Shown here: piece by piece, positions 1 through 7,000 of the stretch
How the letters are laid out: every line of letters begins with the position of its first letter
Position numbering within the stretch: the stretch's first letter is position 1
Origin: Bacillota bacterium
GTDB lineage: Bacteria > Bacillota > Clostridia > Lachnospirales > Lachnospiraceae
DNA: 9,701 bases
NCBI GenBank assembly: GCA_023411225.1
Contig: JAEYPA010000047.1
Span: 1-9,701, forward strand
Reading direction: 5' to 3'
Notes under the pieces: generated by a model
What the model saw: the letters and a program-made list of their open reading frames with translations, nothing else
What the model was told of the DNA's origin: nothing
Database searches by the model: none
Position numbers and translations under genes: made by a program

Positions 1-13
1 AACATTTAGTTAG

Positions 14-40
14 AGGCTCACTTCTGTGGGCCTTTTATTA
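14..40 (+). terminator. Intrinsic terminator-like hairpin before the holin
   Basis: AGGCTCAC (14-21) pairs with GTGGGCCT (26-33), with one G-U pair and a TTCT loop, and is followed by a T-rich stretch. It would end a transcript entering from the left, probably a phage structural gene whose end lies outside the window. The holin starts 29 bases later, so the lysis genes either rely on read-through or on a promoter I cannot identify in the short gap. Confidence 0.6.
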
Positions 41-68
41 TATAAAAAATAAGAAAGCAGGTGTATTA

Positions 69-545
69 ATGAAAGAGAATCAAATCAAAGCAATATTTAT
101 CACACTTTTCACCCCAATCTTTAGCGGAATTGGAATATTAGCTGTCCCAGTTCTGCTGTTAGTACTATCAAATGTTATAGACTATGGTACAGGATTAGTA
201 GCAGCCAAGTACCGCTCCGAAAAGATTAATAGCTACAAATCCTTTAGGGGTATCGCAAAAAAGGTATGTATGTGGCTCCTGGTATGTGTGGGTGTACTTG
301 TGGATGCTTTCCTGATAAGCTATGGCGGTAAGGTTGGGTTGCAAGTGCCAAGTTTATTTTTAATTGCATGCTTTGTTGCAAGCTGGCTTTTTATAAATGA
401 GGTTATCTCTATATTAGAAAATATGGTGGATATCGGGGTAAAGATGCCACCTTTTTTGATGCCATTGGTTAAAAATATTAAGACCAAGGTGGAAGCCCAG
501 GCCGAGGCGGAAGTCGCCGGGCTAACAGAAAAGAAGGAGGAGTAG
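69..545 (+). CDS. Phage holin, family 4 (toxin secretion/phage lysis holin type)
   Basis: This is a 158-residue membrane protein that fits the Phage_holin_4 family (relatives of phage lysis holins and clostridial TcdE). Such proteins make holes in the cytoplasmic membrane so that endolysin can reach the wall. Visible support: a hydrophobic N-terminal stretch (about 8-37) running into the family-like DYGTG motif (38-42), further hydrophobic segments at about 66-85 and 93-112, and the conserved-looking block around E117-N118 followed by G123 and PP (127-128). The last 20 residues are hydrophilic and charged, as expected of a cytoplasmic holin tail. The start is supported by a modest Shine-Dalgarno (AGGTG, 59-63) five bases upstream. 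The stop lies two bases before the amidase start, so the two are probably translated as a coupled lysis cassette. Function is by family resemblance; the family includes proteins that export toxins rather than lyse cells. Confidence 0.88.
   Translation: MKENQIKAIFITLFTPIFSGIGILAVPVLLLVLSNVIDYGTGLVAAKYRSEKINSYKSFRGIAKKVCMWLLVCVGVLVDAFLISYGGKVGLQVPSLFLIACFVASWLFINEVISILENMVDIGVKMPPFLMPLVKNIKTKVEAQAEAEVAGLTEKKEE
534..540 (+). promoter_or_regulatory. Ribosome binding site of the endolysin, inside the holin gene
   Basis: A perfect AAGGAGG lies seven bases before the amidase ATG and is made by the final Lys-Glu-Glu codons of the holin. The holin tail sequence therefore doubles as the initiation signal of the next gene, which supports translational coupling. 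Confidence 0.85.
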
Positions 546-547
546 TT

Positions 548-1552
548 ATGGCATTTAAAGTTGCGATAGATGCAGGGCATGGTAGTAATACAGCCGGTAA
601 GAGAACTCCTGATGGTTACCGGGAGCACTGGATCAATGTTAAAACAGCCTATTATTGCGATCTTGCACTAAAGAGATGTGATATTCAGACAGTTAAGATT
701 GCCTGGGATAATACTAATGCCAAGGATGATCCAGATGTTTCGTTGAATGATAGGATTAAGCGGATTAAGGATGCAGGATGTGATGTTGCAATCTCTATGC
801 ATGCAAATGCATTCGGAAATGGCGTTGATTTTAATTCGGCAAGTGGTGTAGTAGTATACGTCCATAGCACTCCTGGGCAAGTAAAAGACAGCAAGAAGTT
901 GGCTGAATGTATACATAAGTATATCATCCAGGGTACTAAGCAGGTTGACCGAGGAGTTAAGTCTAATCAGTTTGCTATGTGCTCTGCAGGGATGATGGGT
1001 GTTAAAGGTGCATCTTTAATTGAAATTGGCTTTATGACCAATAAAATCGAAGCAGATCTTATGAAAGGTGAAGCTTTCTGTAAAGAGCAGGGCGAACAAG
1101 TAGCTATGGGTGTTTGCGAATACCTCGGTGTTAAGTACGTGAAAGAAGCACCTAAACCAGTTACTCCAGCACCTGCAAAGATTAAAGTAAAGGTAGGAGA
1201 TAAGGTTTCCTACACGGGGGTATTATACTCTAACAGCAATGGTGGTAGAACGGTATCCGTCAAAAACCGTACTATGTATATCAAACAGGTAGTGAATAAG
1301 GGTAAGTACCCAATCTTATTATCAGCTACCAACGGTGGTGTAGGTATTGGTTGGGTGTCAGCTGCTATGTTAGGCGCTAAGGTATCTACTCCGGTGCCTA
1401 TGTCTACTAAAGTGTACTACACAGTTCAAAAGGGAGATACACTCAGCAAGATAGCAATCAAGTACAAGACCACAGTGGACAAACTTGTTAAGCTAAATTC
1501 ACTTAATAATCCAAATCTCATTTCAGTCGGGAAGAAGATCAGAGTTAAATAA
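548..1552 (+). CDS. N-acetylmuramoyl-L-alanine amidase endolysin (Amidase_3, SH3-like, LysM)
   Basis: This 334-residue zinc amidase should cleave the bond between N-acetylmuramic acid and L-alanine in peptidoglycan. Residues 3-195 form an Amidase_3 domain: H11 in DAGHG, E26 and H85 (in SMHAN) are the expected zinc ligands, and E159 in EIGFMTN is the expected catalytic glutamate. The GKRTPDG segment after the first histidine is typical of phage amidases of Clostridia. A Pro/Ala-rich linker (about 200-210) leads to an SH3-like wall-binding region (about 212-276), then a C-terminal LysM repeat (about 290-333) with the YTVQKGDTLSKIA signature that binds N-acetylglucosamine polymers. No signal peptide is present, so export depends on the holin immediately upstream. 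The catalytic residues are intact and the gene is not truncated. It could instead be a domesticated autolysin, but the holin pairing makes a phage endolysin the better call. Confidence 0.95.
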   Translation: MAFKVAIDAGHGSNTAGKRTPDGYREHWINVKTAYYCDLALKRCDIQTVKIAWDNTNAKDDPDVSLNDRIKRIKDAGCDVAISMHANAFGNGVDFNSASGVVVYVHSTPGQVKDSKKLAECIHKYIIQGTKQVDRGVKSNQFAMCSAGMMGVKGASLIEIGFMTNKIEADLMKGEAFCKEQGEQVAMGVCEYLGVKYVKEAPKPVTPAPAKIKVKVGDKVSYTGVLYSNSNGGRTVSVKNRTMYIKQVVNKGKYPILLSATNGGVGIGWVSAAMLGAKVSTPVPMSTKVYYTVQKGDTLSKIAIKYKTTVDKLVKLNSLNNPNLISVGKKIRVK

Positions 1553-1598
1553 CTACTTTTCCTGTCACTTTTACCGTTTGCCACTTGTAGATTAGTAA

Positions 1599-1617
1599 GT
1601 TATACTTTTTGTATAAC
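1599..1617. repeat. Perfect 7-bp hairpin downstream of the endolysin
   Basis: GTTATAC (1599-1605) and GTATAAC (1611-1617) are perfect inverted arms around a TTTTT loop. It is the first of three consecutive hairpins in the 141-base gap after the endolysin. With no T-run after it, it is unlikely to terminate alone; a role in 3'-end stability or as a protein site is possible. Confidence 0.55.
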
Positions 1618-1620
1618 CCC

Positions 1621-1650
1621 TGGTCAGGATGTGTCCCTCACAACTGGCCA
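1621..1650. repeat. Imperfect hairpin between endolysin and terminator
   Basis: TGGTCAG (1621-1627) pairs with CTGGCCA (1644-1650) with one G-U pair. An inner GTG (1631-1633) can pair with CAC (1639-1641) around TCCCT. There is no T-tract, so its role is unknown. Confidence 0.45.
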
Positions 1651-1663
1651 ACTCTTGAAAATA

Positions 1664-1695
1664 CCCCGGAGCTGATTTGTTCCGGGGTTTATTTT
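1664..1695. terminator. Bidirectional intrinsic terminator between endolysin and Ig-like gene
   Basis: CCCCGGA (1664-1670) and TCCGGGG (1681-1687) form a perfect GC-rich stem with a 10-base loop. On plus it is followed by TTTATTTT, and on minus by TATTTTC. It therefore fits both the end of the lysis operon and the end of the convergent Ig-like gene, whose stop codon overlaps the plus-strand T-tract (1694-1696). Confidence 0.85.
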
Positions 1696-2785
1696 AAAAT
1701 GACCACATAAATGAATATTTTATGAATAGCTTATAATTATCAAATTCTACAAAATCATAATTACTGTTATATGGAAGAGAAAAGTTTGTATAAGTTGTTA
1801 TACCGATGTTTGAAGTATCGACATACTGTTCATCATAAAATATTGGGACCCCATTGCTGTAATAAATAACAGCTATACAAGTACTACCGCTCTTAATCTT
1901 TCCTACATTTTTTGCAGATACAATAAAGTCACTTGATCCAATAGTTCCTGAAAGTCTTAAATCGTGCGAGTTTGGAATGCGACTAGATGCCTGATTGGCA
2001 GAGAATGATATTTTGTATTTTGAGTATGGAACATCATTATAGTCTGTGTCATAAGGATTGCAAAAATGAAACGTAGATGTTGAATTTGGTTCGAAACAGT
2101 AATTATCATCTGTAGTTGTAAATATAATGTTTCCAGCGGAATCGAAATATGTAATTCTAGCTGTTACAGACATTGAGTATGAATAATTATTTTTTGCTAT
2201 CAGAAATACTCCATCTGTGAGTTTGTAAGACTTATATGATATTTTAGATGCTCCAGTAGAAGGGTTAAAACTTGATTTAACAGTTACCTTACAAGAATAT
2301 GTTTTTCCATTGTGCTTTGCTTTAATGACCGCCGATCCTGCTTTTTTGGCTACAATTTTCCCTTTGCTAACAGTAGCGATACTTTTATTACTGGTGCTCC
2401 ATTTGACTGTTTTATAAGCACCAGTTAACTTTATGGTCTTAGAATTTCCTTCATATAAAACAAGGTTTGTTTTGGTTAATGAAAGATTTTTCACAGTAAC
2501 CTTGCATACATAAGACTTCTTTCCAACCTTTGCAGTAATTTTGGATGTTCCGGCTTTCTTTGCCACAACATTACCCTTACTGACGGTGGCCACTTTTTTA
2601 TTACTTGTTGACCACTTAACAGAGAACTTCGTTCCTTTGACAGATAACTTTAATGATTGTCCAACATATAAAGTTTGCTTCGATTTGCTAATTGCAACTT
2701 TTGCCGAAGCGTTTGTGCTAGGAATTGACATGGCAAATATCATAATAGTAAAAATGATAATGCAAATTTGTTTTAATTTCTTCAT
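1694..2785 (-). CDS. Secreted protein with two Big_2-type Ig-like domains
   Basis: I place the start at 2785, giving 363 residues. This ATG has a strong GGGGGAG (2791-2797) five bases upstream and opens a normal signal peptide: MKKLKQ, a hydrophobic core to about residue 19, then an ASA-type cleavage site near 26-28. Residues about 29-99 and 101-170 are two clearly repeated bacterial Ig-like (Big_2) domains, each with the WSTSN, ATVSKG and VAKKAG signatures and a KVTVK end. The remaining 190 residues are rich in Tyr, Ser and Asn and look like one or two beta-sandwich modules: a segment with TARITYFDSAGNII, then a second with VIYYSNGVPIFYDEQY. This may be FxLYD-like, but I do not recognise it firmly. 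No sortase motif, membrane anchor or enzyme signature is visible. Big_2 proteins usually mediate surface adhesion or wall association; the function here is unknown. It is monocistronic, convergent with the phage lysis genes, and could be host-encoded or a prophage accessory gene. Confidence 0.85.
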   Translation of the reverse strand: MKKLKQICIIIFTIMIFAMSIPSTNASAKVAISKSKQTLYVGQSLKLSVKGTKFSVKWSTSNKKVATVSKGNVVAKKAGTSKITAKVGKKSYVCKVTVKNLSLTKTNLVLYEGNSKTIKLTGAYKTVKWSTSNKSIATVSKGKIVAKKAGSAVIKAKHNGKTYSCKVTVKSSFNPSTGASKISYKSYKLTDGVFLIAKNNYSYSMSVTARITYFDSAGNIIFTTTDDNYCFEPNSTSTFHFCNPYDTDYNDVPYSKYKISFSANQASSRIPNSHDLRLSGTIGSSDFIVSAKNVGKIKSGSTCIAVIYYSNGVPIFYDEQYVDTSNIGITTYTNFSLPYNSNYDFVEFDNYKLFIKYSFMWSF

Positions 2786-2815
2786 ATAATCTCCCCCTTT
2801 CAATATGTTATTAAA

Positions 2816-2845
2816 ACAATACCATAATGTGGGGAATAATGTCAA
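2816..2845 (-). promoter_or_regulatory. Sigma-A promoter of the Ig-like gene
   Basis: Read on minus, a perfect TTGACA (2840-2845) is separated by 18 bases from TATTGT (2816-2821), which is preceded by TGG, an extended -10. The predicted start of transcription is about 25 bases before the ATG at 2785. This also argues against the upstream ATG at 2845, which lies in the promoter. Confidence 0.65.
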
Positions 2846-2909
2846 ACAGTATTGAAACTTATTAAGCTCTATTATAATAAGAAGAAACAGTAATGCACAA
2901 ACGTATGTA

Positions 2910-2938
2910 TTAATACTTTATCGTAATGTACTTATAAT
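2910..2938 (+). promoter_or_regulatory. Possible plus-strand promoter for a small transcript
   Basis: TTAATA (2910-2915), 17 bases, then a perfect TATAAT (2933-2938). A transcript starting near 2945 would end at the hairpin at 3012-3042. The region is AT-rich, so a chance match is quite possible. Confidence 0.35.
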
Positions 2939-2944
2939 ATACAA

Positions 2945-3042
2945 ATACACGCTTAAAGGCCTAGGCTGAGCCATTCTATACTAAAGCTAAATTAGCTTAA
3001 TGAATATATTGAAAAGACACTTCAAAGAGAGGTGTCTTTTTT
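2945..3042 (+). ncRNA. Candidate small RNA of about 98 nt
   Basis: This is an inference. A promoter-like pair lies just upstream, there is no plausible plus-strand reading frame, and a strong plus-oriented intrinsic terminator closes the interval. Inside is the 15-base palindrome AAGCTAA-A-TTAGCTT (2984-2998), which would fold as a second hairpin, plus GGC(TGA)GCC. It resembles no RNA family I recognise. The alternative is that the terminator simply serves the AraC gene from the other strand and the rest is spacer. Confidence 0.25.
3012..3042. terminator. Intrinsic terminator, strongest on the plus strand
   Basis: A 12-bp stem (3012-3023 with 3029-3040, one G-U pair) with loop AAAGA is followed on plus by a T-run (3037-3042). 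On minus the arm ends in TTTTC, so it can also end the AraC-family gene, whose stop is 37 bases upstream in that direction. No plus-strand gene is present between the endolysin terminator and this site. Confidence 0.75.
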
Positions 3043-3076
3043 GCTGTCGTGAACTCTGTTCAGTCTATCATTACGT

Positions 3077-3853
3077 CTATTTATGTATCATGTCTTTTAT
3101 ATGGGTGACATCGGCCTGATTAAAATGTTTTTGAAAATATTTTTTTTGATATTTTCCTGGAGTGATTCCAGTATGCTTTTTAAAGGTTTGTATAAAATGA
3201 CTATGGGAACTAAAGCATAAAAGGTTAGAGATATCTACTGAGGAATATTCCGTATAGCAAAGATAATCCTTCGCCAATTCAATACGCCTTCGTTCTATGT
3301 AGGAGCCTATGGTAGTTCCGGTTTCTTTCTTAAAAAGAGTGCATAGGTATGATTTGTTAAGGTGAAGAGCACTGCTTATATCTGAAATTCTAATAAGCTT
3401 AGTAAGATTGTTCTCAATCCAGTCTATACAAAGAGAAACATGATTTGAATATTCTGCAATTTTTTGTAACTGCTTCATTCGACATGCATAATCGAAAACC
3501 ATTTGTCTATGAAGCATCATAATTGTATCGGGTTTCTTTGATTTATCGGCTGTTTGTATATATAAATCACTTAAGGTATATGCGGTTTCTGCATTCATAC
3601 CACCTTCAATACAAAATCGTGTAATCATAGCCACACAAACTATAAAGTGGTACAGAAGATTTAAGGTATAGTTGTTAGATAACTTTCCTAATCCTTTATC
3701 GGTAAGAGAAAAGGACATTTTTTGTAAAGTTTCTACTTTTCCATTTTTTACAATATCATAAAAGGATAGTTCTGTTTGATATTCCTTGTGTTTTAAATGA
3801 TCTTCTTCCTGTTCAACTAACTGGATTAATAATTCTCCTTCCATATTTAACAA
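3077..3853 (-). CDS. AraC-family transcriptional regulator
   Basis: The start is taken as TTG at 3853 (258 residues): AGGAAAGGAG lies eight bases before it, while the first downstream ATG (3844) is 17 bases from it. The ATG further upstream (3928) has no binding site and precedes the likely promoter. The C-terminal 100 or so residues are a canonical AraC double helix-turn-helix: the SYLCTLFKKETG block in the first HTH, a RRRIELAKDYL linker helix, and SSHSHFIQTFKKHTGITPG in the second. The N-terminal half is not a cupin. Its ITRFCIEGGMNAETAYTLSD stretch resembles the helical sensor domain of regulators often annotated as YSIRK-targeted or response-regulator-like AraC proteins. It is divergent from the GH5 cellulase across a 181-base gap, so it probably activates that gene, perhaps in response to plant sugars (inference from position only). 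Confidence 0.9.
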   Translation of the reverse strand: MLNMEGELLIQLVEQEEDHLKHKEYQTELSFYDIVKNGKVETLQKMSFSLTDKGLGKLSNNYTLNLLYHFIVCVAMITRFCIEGGMNAETAYTLSDLYIQTADKSKKPDTIMMLHRQMVFDYACRMKQLQKIAEYSNHVSLCIDWIENNLTKLIRISDISSALHLNKSYLCTLFKKETGTTIGSYIERRRIELAKDYLCYTEYSSVDISNLLCFSSHSHFIQTFKKHTGITPGKYQKKYFQKHFNQADVTHIKDMIHK

Positions 3854-3860
3854 GATTTGT

Positions 3861-3871
3861 ACTCCTTTCCT
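3861..3871 (-). promoter_or_regulatory. Ribosome binding site deciding the TTG start
   Basis: Read on minus, AGGAAAGGAGT lies eight bases before the TTG at 3853, ideal spacing. The ATG at 3844 is too far away to be the preferred start. Confidence 0.65.
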
Positions 3872-3883
3872 AGATATGACTCT

Positions 3884-3897
3884 ACTATAGCATGCTA
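3884..3897 (-). promoter_or_regulatory. Extended -10 of the AraC gene overlapped by a 10-bp palindrome
   Basis: Read on minus, TGC-TATAGT forms an extended -10 (3884-3892) without a good -35. The perfect palindrome TAGCATGCTA (3888-3897) overlaps it. A repressor or the regulator itself could bind here, giving autoregulation; this is inference. Confidence 0.4.
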
Positions 3898-3915
3898 CAA
3901 TGTGGAAATATATAT

Positions 3916-3934
3916 AAAAATAATACAAAAATAA
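3916..3934. repeat. Direct repeat in the divergent AraC/GH5 spacer
   Basis: AAAAATAA occurs at 3916-3923 and 3927-3934, an 11-base period close to one helical turn. AraC-type proteins often bind direct repeats upstream of a weak promoter. The spacer is very AT-rich, so chance is a serious alternative. Confidence 0.25.
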
Positions 3935-3990
3935 CTAATAATTATATAACATTACTAAACAAAATGATATATTGCATAAATATGATAGTA

Positions 3991-3996
3991 TATAAT
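3991..3996 (+). promoter_or_regulatory. Probable -10 of the GH5 gene, lacking a good -35
   Basis: A perfect TATAAT lies about 40 bases before the start codon. The hexamer 17 bases upstream is TATATT, a poor -35. A good -10 without -35 is common for activator-dependent promoters and fits the divergent AraC gene. Confidence 0.4.
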
Positions 3997-4034
3997 TATT
4001 TTGCTTTATAAAATATTATTTATATGGAGGAGAT

Positions 4035-7000
4035 ATGATGAAAAGAAGAGTAAGACGATTATTAGCTTCGCTCTTAACCTTGTTAATGGTAGTATCCTGT
4101 TTTCAGGGTATGGCAGTATTTGCTACTCCAATACAGCCGCTAACGCCATTTGACAAATACGGAGCTATCCAGGTTGCCCGGGATTCTTCTACAGGATATC
4201 AGCAGTTATGTGATAAAAGTGGGAATCCTATTCAATTAAAAGGTATGAGCACCTTTGGGCTCCAGTGGGGAGATGGTGACTGGATTTTAAATGATGCCGC
4301 CTTTGACACGCTTGCAAAGGACTGGAAATGTGATGTCATCCGACTTGCCATGTATGTTGCTGAAGAAGGTTATGCAACGAAACCTGCTGAATTATTGCAA
4401 AAAGTAGAGAAGGGTATCCAGTTAGCATCAGACAGGGGTATGTATGTTATTGTAGATTGGCATATGTTAAGTCCTGGAGATCCAACTTCAGAGGTATATC
4501 AAAATGCTGGGAAGAATTTACCTGAATTTAATGAAATAAAAATAGCTCATCCTGAATATAATGGTCCACAGTTATTTTTTGCGTATTTATCACAGAAATA
4601 CGGAGATAAGGGTAATGTATTATTTGAAACAGCCAATGAGCCAAATGGATTAGGAAGTGAGGATGAGGCTGCTAATACATGGAAAACTAAACTTCTTCCC
4701 TATCATCAAAGTATAGTAAATGCAATCAGAGATAATGATAAAGATAATGTAGATAATATTGTAATCTGTGGTACTGACAATTGGAGTCAGTTTGTAGATG
4801 CGCCAGTTGCTAATCCAGTGGTAGATACGAATGGTCAGATAATGTATACTATGCACTTCTACGCAGGTACTCATGATATTGCTCCCGATAAAGTAACCGG
4901 AAAGTATTGGTTGGGAGAGAAGATTTTAGCTGCTCTAAAAGGTGGACTAGCAGTATTTTGTACAGAATGGGGTACCAGTGAAGCAACCGGAGATGGTGGT
5001 CCTTACATTAACTATTCAAAACGTTGGATTGATTTTATGAATGAACAAAAGATCAGTTGGTGTTCTTGGTCTTTAGCAAAGAAAAATGAAATCTCTGCAG
5101 CAATGCTTGCAAACACCCCTACGGAACCAACCGATCATAATGCAGATGGGATACCAGATTGGACAAGCGAAGAGTTATCAATTACTGGTAATTTTGTTCG
5201 TGCCATGATTCGCGGGGAAGAAGCTCCTATGTATACAAAGAGTGAAACTGTTGTGAATTTTGAAGATGGTAATGTACATGCAGTGGTACTCTCTGACAGC
5301 CCTATTAGTAGTTATGATATGTCAGTGGAGACTATTGGAGGCAATAAGATGCTTAAATGTGCTCCACTTACAACTGCCGATGTATGGACTGGACCACGTA
5401 TTTCTTTTCAAGATTTAGGAACATTGTATTCCATATATAAAGATTTAACCTTTGATGTATATTTACCTGCAGGAACTGATTTTGCAGGTAAGACATTATC
5501 TATACAGCCAGTTATTCAGACAGCAGCAAATAGCTGGTGGAAGCAGCTGACGCAGATAAATCTTACAGCAGATATGTTTACGTTAGACCCTGTAACTAAT
5601 TTAATGAAAGCAAATATAAAGGTAGCGAATACAGATGCGCCTGCTAAAGATAAGCTGGGACATATTTCGTTCTTGTTAGGTGCTACTGAAGGAAATACAG
5701 GTTTTTACCTGGACAACATAGGTTTTATTACAAGTTATAATGGTGACATCGCAGATGCTCCTGTAGTTCCTGATGATCCAGGAAGCTTTGTGTCTCTGCC
5801 ATTTACCTTTGAATCCGGTCAAAGAGAAGGCTGGAAGAAGGATGGAGATTCTGCGGTAGATTATAGAAAGATTGCAATAGAGGAAATTGGACAAAATAAT
5901 AAAGCCATGTCCTTCCCTGTTGCTTTTACTCCAGGTGAAAATGAGTGGGAGCAAGGGGCTAGACTAACCAGTCCATATGGCGTATTCTCATATGAGGATT
6001 GTCTCCAATTTGATGCCTTGGCAATGAATGTATATTTTGAGAAAGATAAAGCCACTACAGGTAAGATAGCGATTGATGTATGTTCAATTCCAAACGGAGA
6101 TGGATATTGGTATCAATCAGGTAAAGTTAGTCTTGATCCAACTACGGGAGAAGCGGTAACTACTCCTGGAGGAAGAGAATTACTAAAATATAAGGTGTAT
6201 GTTCCATTAAATAATGATGCTTCTAAGTATGGAATCTATCCTTTCTCAGAGAAAACTGCTATCCGTAATATCATTTTAGCCCTCCACAATGAGGATTCTG
6301 ATTATAGTGGTAATGTTTACTATGACAATATACGCTATGTAGATGGGGATAAGCTGGACAGTATAGATACGGATTTTAACAAAATAAATCATGTGAATTA
6401 TGCAATAGATGCAGCTTTAGCAGTAACTGCAACGCCTACTCAGAGAAAGGCTGCATTAGATAGCTTTACTCAGCTTACACCATCACAATTTACTGAATTA
6501 TCAAATCCAGGAGAATATCTTAAGAAAATTATTGCTTTGTACATTACATATAACGAGGATATATTGGTTACGGCCCTTAAGGATGCATATAAGGACGTCG
6601 AGACATTTGTTCAAAAGGTAAATAGTGTTATTACAGAAGCTGGTCTTATTACGTCAGATTATGATGTTTCTCTTAAGGATATTTATGCCAAAGCTCTAAA
6701 AGCAGCAAACTTACTTGTAGAGCAAAAACAAAAAGAATTAGAGGCTAAGCAGAAGGAACTTGAGGAAAAACAAAAAGCGATAGAAGCTATACAAAAAGCT
6801 TTGGAAGAAAAACAGAAAGAATTGGAGGCCAAACAAAAAGAGCTGAATGCTAAAAATGCAGCAATTAAAGAAGCGAAGGCAAAACAAGCTCAACTTGAAG
6901 CTAAGATTAAGCAACAACAGAAAATATTGGATAAGGTTTCTGCTTTAGAGAAACGAATAAAAGAGCTTGAGAGCAAGCTTTATCCAAAGGTAGGGCAAAT

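Noticed and set aside
320..628. Minus-strand reading frame opposite the holin and amidase
   Set aside because: It is antisense to two well-supported genes, has no ribosome binding site and no recognisable protein features.
1553..1663. Integrase attachment core after the endolysin
   Set aside because: No tRNA end, recombinase gene or duplicated core is visible, so an attachment site cannot be supported from this window.
2541..2789. Plus-strand reading frame opposite the Ig-like gene
   Set aside because: Antisense to the repeat domains and signal peptide, with no initiation signal.
2786..2845. Longer N-terminus of the Ig-like protein from the ATG at 2845
   Set aside because: It has no ribosome binding site, overlaps the TTGACA promoter and puts 20 non-signal residues before a perfect signal peptide that has its own strong binding site.
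4650..4874. Minus-strand reading frame inside the GH5 catalytic domain, and similar ones at 5676-5954, 5861-6055 and 7044-7232
   Set aside because: They are shadows of a strongly supported coding region with conserved catalytic residues; none has recognisable features.
5133..5163. Dockerin in the cellulase
   Set aside because: Only one calcium-loop-like motif exists and it lies inside the catalytic domain; a dockerin needs two duplicated loops, usually at the C-terminus.
6726..6851. CRISPR or intergenic tandem repeat
   Set aside because: The 21-base periodicity is in frame and encodes heptads; there are no unique spacers.
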